Shown piece after piece: positions 1 to 11,500 of a stretch of DNA of 64,000 bases. Origin of the DNA: Lutraria lutraria. Its lineage: Eukaryota; Mollusca; Bivalvia; Venerida; Mactridae. The stretch is from positions 34,076,756 to 34,140,755 of the forward strand of contig OZ026834.1 in NCBI GenBank assembly GCA_964023205.1, given 5' to 3'. Both the position numbers and the translations under genes were made by a program. A model generated the notes under the pieces. That model saw only the letters and a list, made by a program, of their open reading frames with translations, made no database searches and was not told the origin of the DNA. Position 1 is the stretch's first letter; each line of letters starts with the position of its first letter.

Positions 1-122
1 TATCTATCAGAACTGTCTTGGCCCTTACCCCTTCAATATGGACATGCCTACCAGCTTTCCCACAATGTAATTATTTGCATCTATGTACATTAACAATACT
101 TTGATGGTTAAAACAAAATGTT

Positions 123-345
123 GGGGGCCTCCATGGACAAGTGGTTATGGTCTCTGACTGGTAATCTATAACACCTAATCGCTTTAAGTTTAAACCCCAC
201 CTTGTACCAAATTTCACATGTGAGGGAACAGTCCAACTAGTTCATGGAAGAATGATCTTTGTACCTTGGTGTAAACCTCCAACATTAAAGATGGAAAAGT
301 CGCCAAATGACCTTGGCCGTTGGTGAAATGTTAAACCAAAATAAA
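123..345 (+). repeat. tRNA-derived SINE, type 1 (plus strand)
   Basis: The sequence begins GGGGGCCTCCATGG, has an A-box-like segment (AAGTGGTTATGG) and a B-box-like segment (AAGTTTAAACCCC), and ends in the shared phrase ending TGGTG(A)AATGTTAAACC. Related copies lie at 11041-11285 and 20116-20345, with a reversed copy near 35325-35410. It is interpreted as a tRNA-derived SINE, not a functional tRNA gene. Confidence 0.65.
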
Positions 346-1035
346 AAAATATTTGAATTAATTAAACAAAAAAATGTTGCTTCAAACATCCAGAATGACA
401 TCAAATCAATTTTGTAGTCCTGACAATATGTATATAATGACAATTTGTCCAACATTCAGTTCTGATAGAGTTTGAACTAATTAAAGTCCAAGATACTTGT
501 CCAGTGTATGTTAATTGACATAGAAAGTACATCATAAATAGTAAATCATAGATAAAGTGCAATGACATTCAGTCTGATAAGTTCAATGGCATGATTAAAT
601 ATGATCACCTTCATCACATTGTGAACATTTTTATTGCAATTCATCACACATGTTTAACTCCATGTACTGTCCAACCTGTGTAAGTGACCACCTCCAAAAA
701 CAGGAGACCTTTCTTCAAAAACCATCATTGATTATTTAGAACAGAATGACCTCCAGATGAAGGACACCTTTTTCTTTCCGGGTTTTACTGTACAATGTAG
801 TTACCCTTAAAAACTGTTCATTACATTATTAAAACACCAGAAATTGACTGTATATCACATGGCAACATCTACAAAAATATTTTCGCTAAGTCAACGGCAT
901 AACTCATGTAAAAATGTTTGAATTTGAATGGAAATCGAACTTGAAATGTATTTTATTGTTATGGGCCCTCTTGTTCAATATGATACTAATCCATGAACTA
1001 TTTCTCGAGTTATCGCTTGGAAACTAAACTTTGAC

Positions 1036-1109
1036 GGAGGAAGGAAGGAAGGAAGGAAGGAAGGAAGGAAGGAAGGAAGGAAGGAAGGAAGGAAGGAAGG
1101 AAGGAAGGA
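1036..1109. repeat. (AAGG)n microsatellite
   Basis: About 18 near-perfect copies of the tetranucleotide AAGG run without a break through this stretch, in the GPCR intron roughly 115 bp before the terminal exon. Confidence 0.95.
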
Positions 1110-1224
1110 CAGACAGGGTGGGGTAACATTTATGACCTTCTGTCAGTTCATATGGAGAGGGAATAAAAAAGCCTAGTAGCTTTCTATAGTTTTTGTATAA
1201 AATGATATTTTGTTCTATTTTCAG

Positions 1225-1556
1225 GAATCTACTTCATGATTGAGTTGTCTGGTAGCATAAATTATCTTAATTACACCAAACAAGGAAACATTCTCACATT
1301 TATGACAGGAATGGGATTCTTAAACAGTTTATTTAACCCAATTATATACGCTACAAAAATACCCTGTGTCAAAAGACAATTTAAAAAATTATTTTGTTGT
1401 AAAAATAGCAGACGACAATCTTTACACAGTGTGGCATTTACAAGAGATAACACATTGACAGGAAAGAGTGAACAATGGCAACATAGGAAAAGGAGTTCTC
1501 AGACAGATCATGCCTCCCAGGAAATCAATCTTGCCTTTCAAAAAGACTGTTTATGA
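1225..1556 (+). CDS. Terminal exon of a class A (rhodopsin-like) G-protein-coupled receptor
   Basis: The exon starts after a TTTTCAG acceptor at 1218-1224. Its first two bases complete a Gly codon, so the preceding intron is phase 1. It encodes the end of the third extracellular loop, transmembrane helix 7 with the family hallmark NPIIY (within GFLNSLFNPIIYATK), then a basic helix-8-like stretch (VKRQFKKLF) followed by CC, a likely palmitoylation site, and a Ser/Thr/Arg-rich cytoplasmic tail, ending at a TGA at 1554-1556. The NPxxY motif and helix 8 belong to receptor activation and G-protein coupling at the plasma membrane. The ligand cannot be read from this exon. Upstream exons, with helices 1-6, must lie left of the window. 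It points towards the minus-strand dynein gene. Confidence 0.88.
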
Positions 1557-2402
1557 TACAGACTATTTTCTGTTAGAAATGACATTGTTGGAAGTGACGT
1601 TGTGGGTAACAAACAATGATTTTTGAAGAAACATGTTTAACTGAAGTTTATCAGAAAACATCAGCCTTAAATAAAATAGTCAAGGATTACACCATATCAT
1701 TGATCAATAGATAGTTTAATTTTTTATCAATTCATATATCATTTTTCAAGGACCTTTCAGAACTTTCTGGTCTTCGATAAATTGCATAATAATAACTCTT
1801 GCAAAATGTTTAATGTTAAAGCACATTCCTACAATAAATTTGAACTTTTCTTCAAATTTTTGCACTTATTGAATCAAATGATTTGTTTTTTTCTTCAGAA
1901 TCGTTTTGTAATCACTCGTACTTCGTTTGTTAAAAACTTAACTATACTCATGTCTTTTGTTGTCAAATCATAAAGTGCAAATTAAAATATTTTTTTATAT
2001 TTCAAGTATGTTTTCACTAGAATCATTGTACAATAGTGTGCCTTTATTAAACTGTCAAAGATCCATAATTTCATGGTGGATCCATGCACGTATTTTCAGC
2101 CTCGGTGAAAATCCAAAACTTTCGTTCTCAGCCATGCACTACCTACATATAAACATGAGGAAATTTCCCTTGCCGTAAAATAAAATGAAATTATCGACTA
2201 TGGTAGAAGGTGTAGCAACGGTGTAATTATACAGCTTTGACAGTTCAATAAAATCACACTTTACCATAACATATACAAAAAGTATTGAAACAGATAGAGT
2301 CATATAGCAGAACAGGTTGGTTACGTCTTAATATACTGTGAAATGTCAACCCAGAAAAGGGAGGTAATAGATATATATTTGTAATGAAAAAGAGTAAGTT
2401 AC
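1557..2402 (+). other. GPCR 3' untranslated region and flank
   Basis: After the GPCR stop codon there is AT-rich non-coding sequence with three AATAAA polyadenylation hexamers, at 1670-1675, 2179-2184 and 2247-2252. Which one is used cannot be told. The region ends at the donor site of the last dynein exon on the other strand. No further dynein exon was found here. Confidence 0.5.
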
Positions 2403-2514
2403 CTTTAACAACATAGCTTCACCAACTCTGATAGAAGATTCCAATGTACGAATGAAATTTGGATCTGATGCTGAAACAATCTTTAACTTTGAGCCTTCCA
2501 TGGATTGAAGCCAG
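2403..2514 (-). CDS. Dynein exon 57, last one in the window (AAA5)
   Basis: Residues 3289-3326, phase 2 in and phase 0 out. [20 protein letters not shown] then [14 protein letters not shown]. It ends at a good GTAACT donor, so the gene is spliced onwards, but no later exon is found before the window edge or before the plus-strand GPCR exon. Confidence 0.94.
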
Positions 2515-5500
2515 CTGAAATTGATTAGAAACTTATTACACAATATATATTCATTTGGGCGTAGTGCCTTTTTTCAACAATCTTTCAGTTATATGCAGTG
2601 GCCTATTCACCTAACAAGTTTTCCTGGACTATATTCTAACCAGTACTAACTTACCCTTCCTCAAGGAACCAGCAACACCACATGTGGAGGAAATTCAACA
2701 TTGTTGTCAAATTTTCATGGAAGGGTATAATCTGCAGTGACCAGGAAGCAAACCTGGATTGCTTGGGTTATAAATCCAGCACACTATCCACTGGACCATG
2801 GCTGTGGCTAGATACATACATTTACACAGGGCATTAAATATACAGTAAAACTTTAATATTAAGATCACCTTTTGTACCTTAACATTATGTTTGTTACATT
2901 GAGGCACAGGTAACTGTATCATGAATAGATTATAAAAATATGAAAAAAAAAAAATATATATTTATTACTATTAACGTTAATATAGTAATAAATATTTATT
3001 TTTTTTTTTTTCATATTTTTATAATCTATTCATGATACAGTTACCTGTGCATTGAGGTGGTCCCAGTATAAAGTTGAAATATTGAGGAAATATTGGAAAC
3101 CAGTCAGATAATAAGTGGTTACTTGATATAACGGCTAAAATCACCCATGAATTTATAAGTGCCATGAAAATTCATACAACTACATACTTATAACTCAAAT
3201 ACAGATAATCTTGTTTTACATGAATAGAGGTATGTAGAAGTTTCACATTGAAAAAAATATTTATGACTTAAAAAAATTAGAATATATACTAATCAAAACT
3301 TCTAACGTCCTGGAATGTATTTTCAAATAACTCAAGCATGGACTACCTTATAGAACAAAAAAAAACTTGATTCATGCAACTTTTTCATCGTCCCTTTCAA
3401 ATAGTCAGTGGAACTTGAATAACTGTCACAGTCTTTGCAAAGACATTAAATGTTTATCTAAAAATTGGTTTAAATTTTTGCCACTCTACTAGTTCAAACT
3501 AAGAAATACTCAACAAGAACCTAGGAAGCCAGAGATGTTTCACTGAACCTATATGAACACGTAATTAAGGATTACTTATACATACCCTGCAGCTTGACCT
3601 TGAGGATCAATCAGTAAGGGCCACTTGTTGCCCTTTTTCACCATCAGAGCATTCGCTGTTGAATGTGTATCTAAAGGTAGACCCTCATTCTGCCAGACCA
3701 TTATCTGTAATAATAATCATACTAAGTAAACATGATGTTTTCCAACACCAGATACACACAAATATAATTCAAAATCCCAACATGATTTCTTTATTTATTT
3801 CATCAAATTTAACACCATTTTCAACATTATTTCAGCTATATCATGGTGGGCAGTTACCCTAATCAGCTTCCCTGGATTTCAATTAGGTCTTAACCAGTAC
3901 TAACCACATTCTATCTGCAAGCTACTACTAAGCTACCCCACATAATTCAGATGTTGGGGACAATTTAACACAGGATGTAATATTTTCAGTCAAATTTGTC
4001 ACAGACAGTGTGAGCCTGGCCAGGGGCTTGAACTCACAACCTCTAAATCAGTAGACCAATGCTCTAACCACTGAGCTAACTGGGACAGCTAGTGTATGTG
4101 GAAGATTATTAAAAGTTATCAAAGAAACTTTAACTAAGGGACTGTAGTCACTGTATGACTCCAAACAAAATACAAATTTGCTGGAAAGGATAACTTTTTA
4201 GTAATAGTCTTTAAGCACATCAATATCATAATTTAGAAAGAACAATATGTGTTTTTGAAACACAATGCCCCTCTGGTGGCCTTGACCTTTGACCTACTGA
4301 CCTGAAAATGCACAGGTCCTGTAGCAGTTGTCATGAAGAACCAACATATGAAATTTGATGACTGTATGTTGAAGCGTTTTTGTTTAATAGGCAAGGTTAA
4401 AGTTTCATACAAACAGACAGACGGGCCAAAAACAATATGCCCCCGATTTATCTATGCAGGGGCATAAAAATCTCAGCTACTTTCAATGTCCATCTATTGA
4501 ATTAAGAAGGATGACTCATTAATTACCTGATGGGCATCTACTGTATTTTTAATCAGATCATAGTCCTTAGTGATAGGTATGCTGGCGTCCTTCAACTTGT
4601 CGACCCAAGAATTGATCAGCTGTTTACGATATTTAGCTGTAAATGGTCCAACATAACATATACTAGCTGATGCGATCAGTGTATCTCCCACAATGCCTTG
4701 CAACTTGAAGTCCAATTCATTCACAGACTCTGCCCATCTTATCTGAGGTGAATGAAATGAAGTACATGCAATTTTAGAGATAAGGCGTAAAAAAAGTTCC
4801 AGGTTTTCATGAACCTGACATTACCAGTTTTCCTGGACTGTATTCAAATCAGTACTAACCTACCCTTCAAAAAGGAGCTGCTAACTTTTCACATAATTAT
4901 GAAGGAAAATCGACAATTTTGTTAAATTTTCATAGAAGGGCATGGCCTGCTGCGACATACCCAAATTGCTGCACTAACCACTGGGCCACAGCCTCAGCTT
5001 CACAAACATTTACACTCAGGCAATGCTATTTTAGCTACTAAGCTAATCAAATCTTACAGTAGCACTTTGGTATAGTTAGAACAAAGCAATTTCAAAATTA
5101 AATGACCAAGAATAGCCTTTCTTTAAGAATACTCACTTTTTCATCAGCCAGTGCACCAATTAGAATACCAGCCCTCTCAAGACGTAATTGTGTCGTTTTC
5201 TGATGATGCTTCAACGATTCTCTCTGATTGACACTTTCTTCATACTTGTCTGTCAAGGTGTTCAGATGTTCTTGGATCTATAAGCAAACAAATTAATGAA
5301 GTACACAGATTTTACCACCAGTATAGAAATCTTACAGCTTATTAAAGGACATTATGAATCAATTACTTCATTCTCTGGGTTAATTCGCTTTTAAAACACA
5401 TTTGTCATTATTCAAACAGTAAGGAAAAGGCAAACAATGAAGCAGCATAATATTTGCAAACTTGTACAGTTGAGCAATTTTAAAATGCCACTGGAATGTC

Positions 5501-8500
5501 TGAAAGTCAAATCCATATTGAACATGAAAGGAAATTCGGAGAGACTGACTGTTTTTTCATGTGAGGTATTGCAGAATATGAAATATATCTAATGATGCTT
5601 GAAATTCTGCTTAGAAAAATTGGATCTCGACTGCAAATCCAAATTTATGCATTTAATCTGCCTAAAAGGCTTTTTCAGTAGTACAATAGAGCATCAAGGA
5701 GATACCAACAACAAGGTTAAAAATGGCAGACATCTGTTGATCTACGGAAAAGTCATACCCCTTATTACGGTCTCTGACTAGTAATCACTAGTCCCTCACC
5801 ACTGTAAGTTAGAATTCCTCACAGAAACAGAAAAACTTAATATGTAAGGAAGTACCATGGCATATTTAATAAAGATACTCAGCTTGATTATAGAATATTT
5901 GTACCAGTAATTAAACTGCATACTTTTTATCGAGTAGTTCAATTGAAAACTTAATTCAATACACAGGTACTAGTCTGTTTGTTGGTAAGAAAATCTATAA
6001 AAATTGTACACAAACCTTTCTTAGACTAGCTTGTTTAACAGACAGACTGTTCTGTGCAAGTTTTAAAGCTTCTTGTGCTTCTTGCACTCTTTTCTGCTTT
6101 GGTTTAACCATCTAAAAAATATATTGTATAAAACACATTGTAATATCAACAATGATATGGCAACATATGATATAAATTCAATCATTTTTTATAAGAATTC
6201 TATCAAACTTCAACTGAAACTTTAACCTTAATTATTCTATAACCTATGATTCAAATTTAACCATGTTTATACAATCTGGTACAGCAGTTTTATTCTAAAT
6301 ATGAATATCAGGGGCTATTCAAAGATCTAAAAAGACAACTATTTAAAAGCATTTTCAGGACTTTTTTTTGGGGAGGGGGGAGGGATTATTTGAACTTGTA
6401 AATGAAGACCACTATTCAAAATTCCCTAAGGTGCTCATAGATTAATTTGATAGTATAAAATATACCTTGTGTACTTCATTGTAGTGTTCTAATGCCAGTA
6501 CCCACTGACATATAGACATACATGCATGTGATACCTTACCCACAGAATCAGGGTTAAAGTCTGGATGTTTTGTGTACTTCTTTAACTTATGAAAAACCTT
6601 AAAAAATCAATATATTCAATTATAATCAACACGAAATCAGTTATAAATATTGACATCAAATAAACAAATAATGTGAAACAAAACATTCATTAATTTTGCC
6701 AAAAATAGATCATTTGGGTGTTATAGCTAAAGTTTGTTAACTTGTCAGTTTGAACCAAACTAAGTTTATAACTTGAGGGCTCAGCGCAACACTGTCATAA
6801 CTTGTTCTTATTTCAATACCAGTTACGACACTGTTGCGCTGAACCCTCAAACTGTTCACAGTACATGTTCACAGTACAGCAAGCACATTTTGTAATACAA
6901 TGTATATATAAAAGACTACCTTATCTGGGAGGCTATTCTTATCAAATTGCAACAACTTTCTAAGAAAGTTCGGATCGCCCAGCATCATTTTGGCTGTTGG
7001 CCAATCTGGTTTCTTTTGAAATAACAAGCAAACAGCATTGAGGACTGTTGCAACAAGGTATGGAGGTGACATATAAACACGGATCTCAGATATCGAAGCT
7101 TTGTCTAATGTTTCTAATGAGGCTACAGCCATCTTCAAGGCTGGAATAACTGACTCTAAATCTCGCTGACACTCCTAGAAATAAAAGAATTCAAATAGTA
7201 AGTATAGAAAATGTTATTTGTTGAATCAATAGTATATCATGTTTATAATTGAAATTAAAAATGTCCTGGGTCTGTATTCACAAAGCATCTTAAGATTTTC
7301 TTTAACTTAAGTCGAAATTTTTACTTAAGTGTAAATTTTATTCATGGTAAAAGTTTGTAAACCAGTCATCAAAAGTGTGAAAATGAATTATTTTTTTCAT
7401 AATTGGCATCTTTAGAACAAAGATAAAATCATATTATTGTGATTTCCTCCTTTATATTAGTACAAAAGAGTTAAGGAAAAAGTCGAATTTAAGGAAACAT
7501 ATAACTTAAGTTAAAAAATTACTTAAGACGTTTATTGAATACCGGCCCTGATCTACCTATCCTATATTAATAAGCATGTAACCAGAAACAAACATATTTT
7601 TATGCTTAAAGGGGCATACCCTACAACTGACAAACATTCTGTGAAAGTGTAAAAATGTGCTAGATGTATATGTAAAACAATATATAATGGATAATTGCAA
7701 GAAGAACTTGGGTCATAAAATGACTAGTTTAGGTACTAGCCGCAAAAAACATAGCTATGAATAATAAATCACTTCCACCCAAAAATTTCTATGACTAAAT
7801 GTATGTGTCACAAATACATAATTTTTATGATTTTATTTTTAATTGTATGAATTTTTGGCTGAAACTTTCTTCGTCGGCTTTTTTCTTTACAAGCTTCTAA
7901 TTTATCATCATTTTGCCTTGATTCTAGATGCACCAATTTGTAGGGTATGCCCCTTTAATAACCATTGATCATACCTCGGAATAATCTTGTACAATTTGTG
8001 TTTCCTTCTTCATAATAGATTCTTCATGTTCTACGATAGATCTCACTTCATTTACTGCTTCTCTGTCCTTCTCTAACTGTGCTAATAATACTTCAGTATC
8101 CTTGGTAACAGGAAAAACAAGATTTGAAGAATCATAGAATAAAGAATTATGCATAAAACTCAAAACAGAACTGAAACAATATTATCAAGACTTGGACGAC
8201 TATATTTTGGTACTTACCCTGGTATTTGGCTACATTCTGTATTTTGGGTTTTAAGGAGCTAAATTAAAACCACCTAACAGAATTTATAGCCACCTAAGAG
8301 CATTTTATTACGAAAGACCGGTGGTGACATTTCAACTTCAAGATTTCACAATTTCAAAACATGAAATAATGAAGTTGAAATCGTGAAATTGTGAAATCGT
8401 GAATTTTTAAAGAAAAATCGTGAAATCGAGAAAATGATGAAATCATGAAATTCACAATTTCAGGATTTTGCGATTTTCACGATTTTTCTTCAGAAATTCA

Positions 8501-11500
8501 CGATTTCACGATTTCAACTTCATTATTTCATGTTTTGAAAATGTGAAATCTTGAAGTTGAAATGTCACCACCGGTCTTTCGTATTTTATAGCCACATAAT
8601 TCCCTATCCTTGATTAAATGTTGTACTTTTTTTATTATTGGTCATTGTAACACTTTTGTAACACTTCACATTGGAAAATGTTGTACAAAAACGGCATTAA
8701 ACCCACTGAAAAAAATAAAGTTATAACACAAACAAATAAAAAAACCTACTTTCTGTTTCTGTATTATAGCTGGCCCTAAAGCTTTTAATTCTTCCTGCAT
8801 GGTACCCACAAGTGAGTTAGCTTCTGATAACTTAAATAATCCCACGAGAAGACGATTCCTACATAAGACAAACAATAATACAGTAAAACATGGTATTTTA
8901 TATCATATAATTTATGAAAGTAATTGAATCACACAAAAGGTAAAAATAAATGCAAGCATTGATTGTAATAAAATCGCACATTAACTTGATTTTAAAAAAA
9001 AATGTCATAAATGCATCAAAACATCAAACATACTTACTTGTTGTTCATAAACTCAGTCTTATTTTCTTTCAGCAGTTTTGAGTATATTCTAATAAGTTCC
9101 ATGTAACTACTTGGTGTAGAATAGTAATGTCTTCTCATTTCTTCCCAATATGTCACAGACATCTCACTAATACTTTTATGCATATTAACACACATTGCAC
9201 CGACCTTCTTCTTCAACTCCTAGGCGAATAAAAATCAAAAACTTTTACAACAACATAAAAACCAACAGAATGTGTGTCAATGCAATCAAACCAAAATAAT
9301 GAATAAAAGTCAACTGCATGTGTACAAAGAGCAATTTTCAAGTTTCCCCTTTGGTACAACATGTACAATACAAAATAATAGAGATCCTAAAATGTGACCC
9401 TGTTGCTGAGGAAAGTACATATCTCAGGGACACGACTGAAAACTACTGGATCTACTAGTTACACTCACACCACCTAGTTCGGATTAATGTCTCTAGTTAG
9501 CATGAAAATACACAGTCAATTCGTACTATTATGATTCCCCTTTGATGCGTTTCTTGACAGCCTTGATACAGTATAATGCCAAAAGATCTACATTTGTAAT
9601 CAATGTTACCAGTATATCGGTATCTTTTTCCGCTATGAATTCAGCATTTTCAAAGAAGACTTCAGCCACACTAAGCATAGCTTCGTCATCCCATTCATCG
9701 TACCAATCTATCGTACAACAGTTAATCAAGGCCGGATTCATACGACATCTTTGACGGAATCTTCCTCCTGGAGTACATCAAAGCAAATCAAGGTTTTGCA
9801 GATAAATTGAATAACACAATAAAGGATTTATCTGACTGTTTGATTTTAACAAACATTCTATTACTCGGCAAGATGTCAATGTTCATGACTTGGTCTCATA
9901 TTGATATAGAATTCATTGCATAAGTAACAATATTGGATATTCTCAACTAAATTCCAAAGAAGTGTTGTTCTAGCACACAACACAATTTTTTCAACCAACC
10001 AACAAACACCTCATTATTACAAGCACCCGGTTTATCTAGAGAATTTAATTTTACAGTATTTACAGTACTTGAAACAAACAAGATAGGGGGCCATTATGGC
10101 CCTTTACTCGCTCGCCTGAATAAAGCTTGTGACTGTTTTCGTACCAATGCAACTTCATTTGTATCAAATGTTTAATTAGGAGAGCCTAACATTGACCCTT
10201 TGTGCTCAGGTGAGCTAAAAATAGCTGATATAAGAAAGTTTTTTAGCTTACCCGCAGGACTCAGAGCAAGAACAACATGAAGATTTTCTCTCACTCTCTG
10301 AATGAAGAAACTGTACATAGCTTGTCTTGTATCAGGAATATCAGCCTGGGTAGCTGACTGCTTCAAATCCATAGTGATACCATCTATCTCTTCATTATCA
10401 AATAAGTCAGGAACCTCTCCAGAATTCAGAATACAGTTTATATCTTCCAGAAAACTCTCCTAAATAACCAAATACAATATGCTTCATAACATAACAATAA
10501 TGCAGCAACTATCACAGGACGCTTTTGGTATATTTTTAAGAAAACTTTCATAAACTTTTCTGAAATTCATCAATAAAACAATTTTTTTTCAAAAATTATT
10601 TTGAAAGAATTGACTGCCAAACTTACAATTAAAAAAGTGATTAAGTTATATACAGGTCTACATGTTTATAAATCATATGAAAATGTACATTAGTTAACAT
10701 TTCGACAATTTGTTTGGGGGTGGTATGGGAACATAGTAAAGCTACCAAATTGTTATCAATATTCTGCACCTGTAACATCACGTTCATATTACATACCTTT
10801 ACAATATCAGTATCAGTGAGCATAAATATAATCTTTTCTCCTTTCACACCAGCCTGTAGGAAGACTTTCTTCAAATCATCTCTGAATTCAAGAGTTCCGT
10901 ACCCTCTCTGTAGTGTCAGTTTGAACAATTCACACCCAGCAATAAAACATGCCAGGTGTGCTACAGTAGATTTACCACATCCATCCAAGCCAACCTAAAA
11001 ACATACAAAAAAGCATACAATGATATGTTGATATATAAGGGAAGGCCTTCTTGGTCAAGCAGTAATTTATTATGGTCTCTCACTAGTAATCACAAGCTCC
11101 TGACAATCGTAAGTTTGAATCCCACTTAGCATCAGACAAAATTCACATGTGAGGAAGCTACTTAGCTAGCTTATGGAAGATTGGTGGTTCTTCCAAGGTA
11201 TACACTGGATATTTTCCACAACCTTTAAAGCTGGCAAATTGCCAAATAATGTTGGCTGATGGTGCAACATTTAACCCCAGAGATCATAAGACCACTGTTT
11301 TTTTTTCAATTGCCACATTAGTGAATTTATCTATTTCATCGGCTTTAACGCCATTTTCATAATTTTTTCAGTTATATCATGGCAGGCAGTTATCCTAAAC
11401 CAGCATCCATGGACTTCATTTAGGCCTTAACCAATATTTAACACATTCTATCAGCAAGCTGCTACCAAGCTACCCCACATAATTCAGAGGTGGGGGACAA

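Larger units (their letters stand above)
1..1224 (+). other. Intron of the GPCR gene with dispersed repeats
   Basis: This is non-coding sequence upstream of the GPCR terminal exon. It holds a tRNA-like SINE (about 123-345), a degenerate CAGT..AACCT-type MITE (about 665-795), the reverse complement of an AACAAGAGGGCC repeat head (about 955-978) and an AAGG microsatellite (1036-1109). No exon of either gene was recognised here. Confidence 0.6.

Noticed and set aside
2707..2922. Minus-strand 71-codon frame
   Set aside because: It runs across a SINE head and into a MITE; no domain and no splice support.
4010..4085. Minus-strand tRNA gene (AGCTCAGTGGTTAGAGC and GTTCAAGCC boxes)
   Set aside because: It is joined to a SINE body, the acceptor stem does not pair well, and a near copy with the same body lies at 11362-11627.
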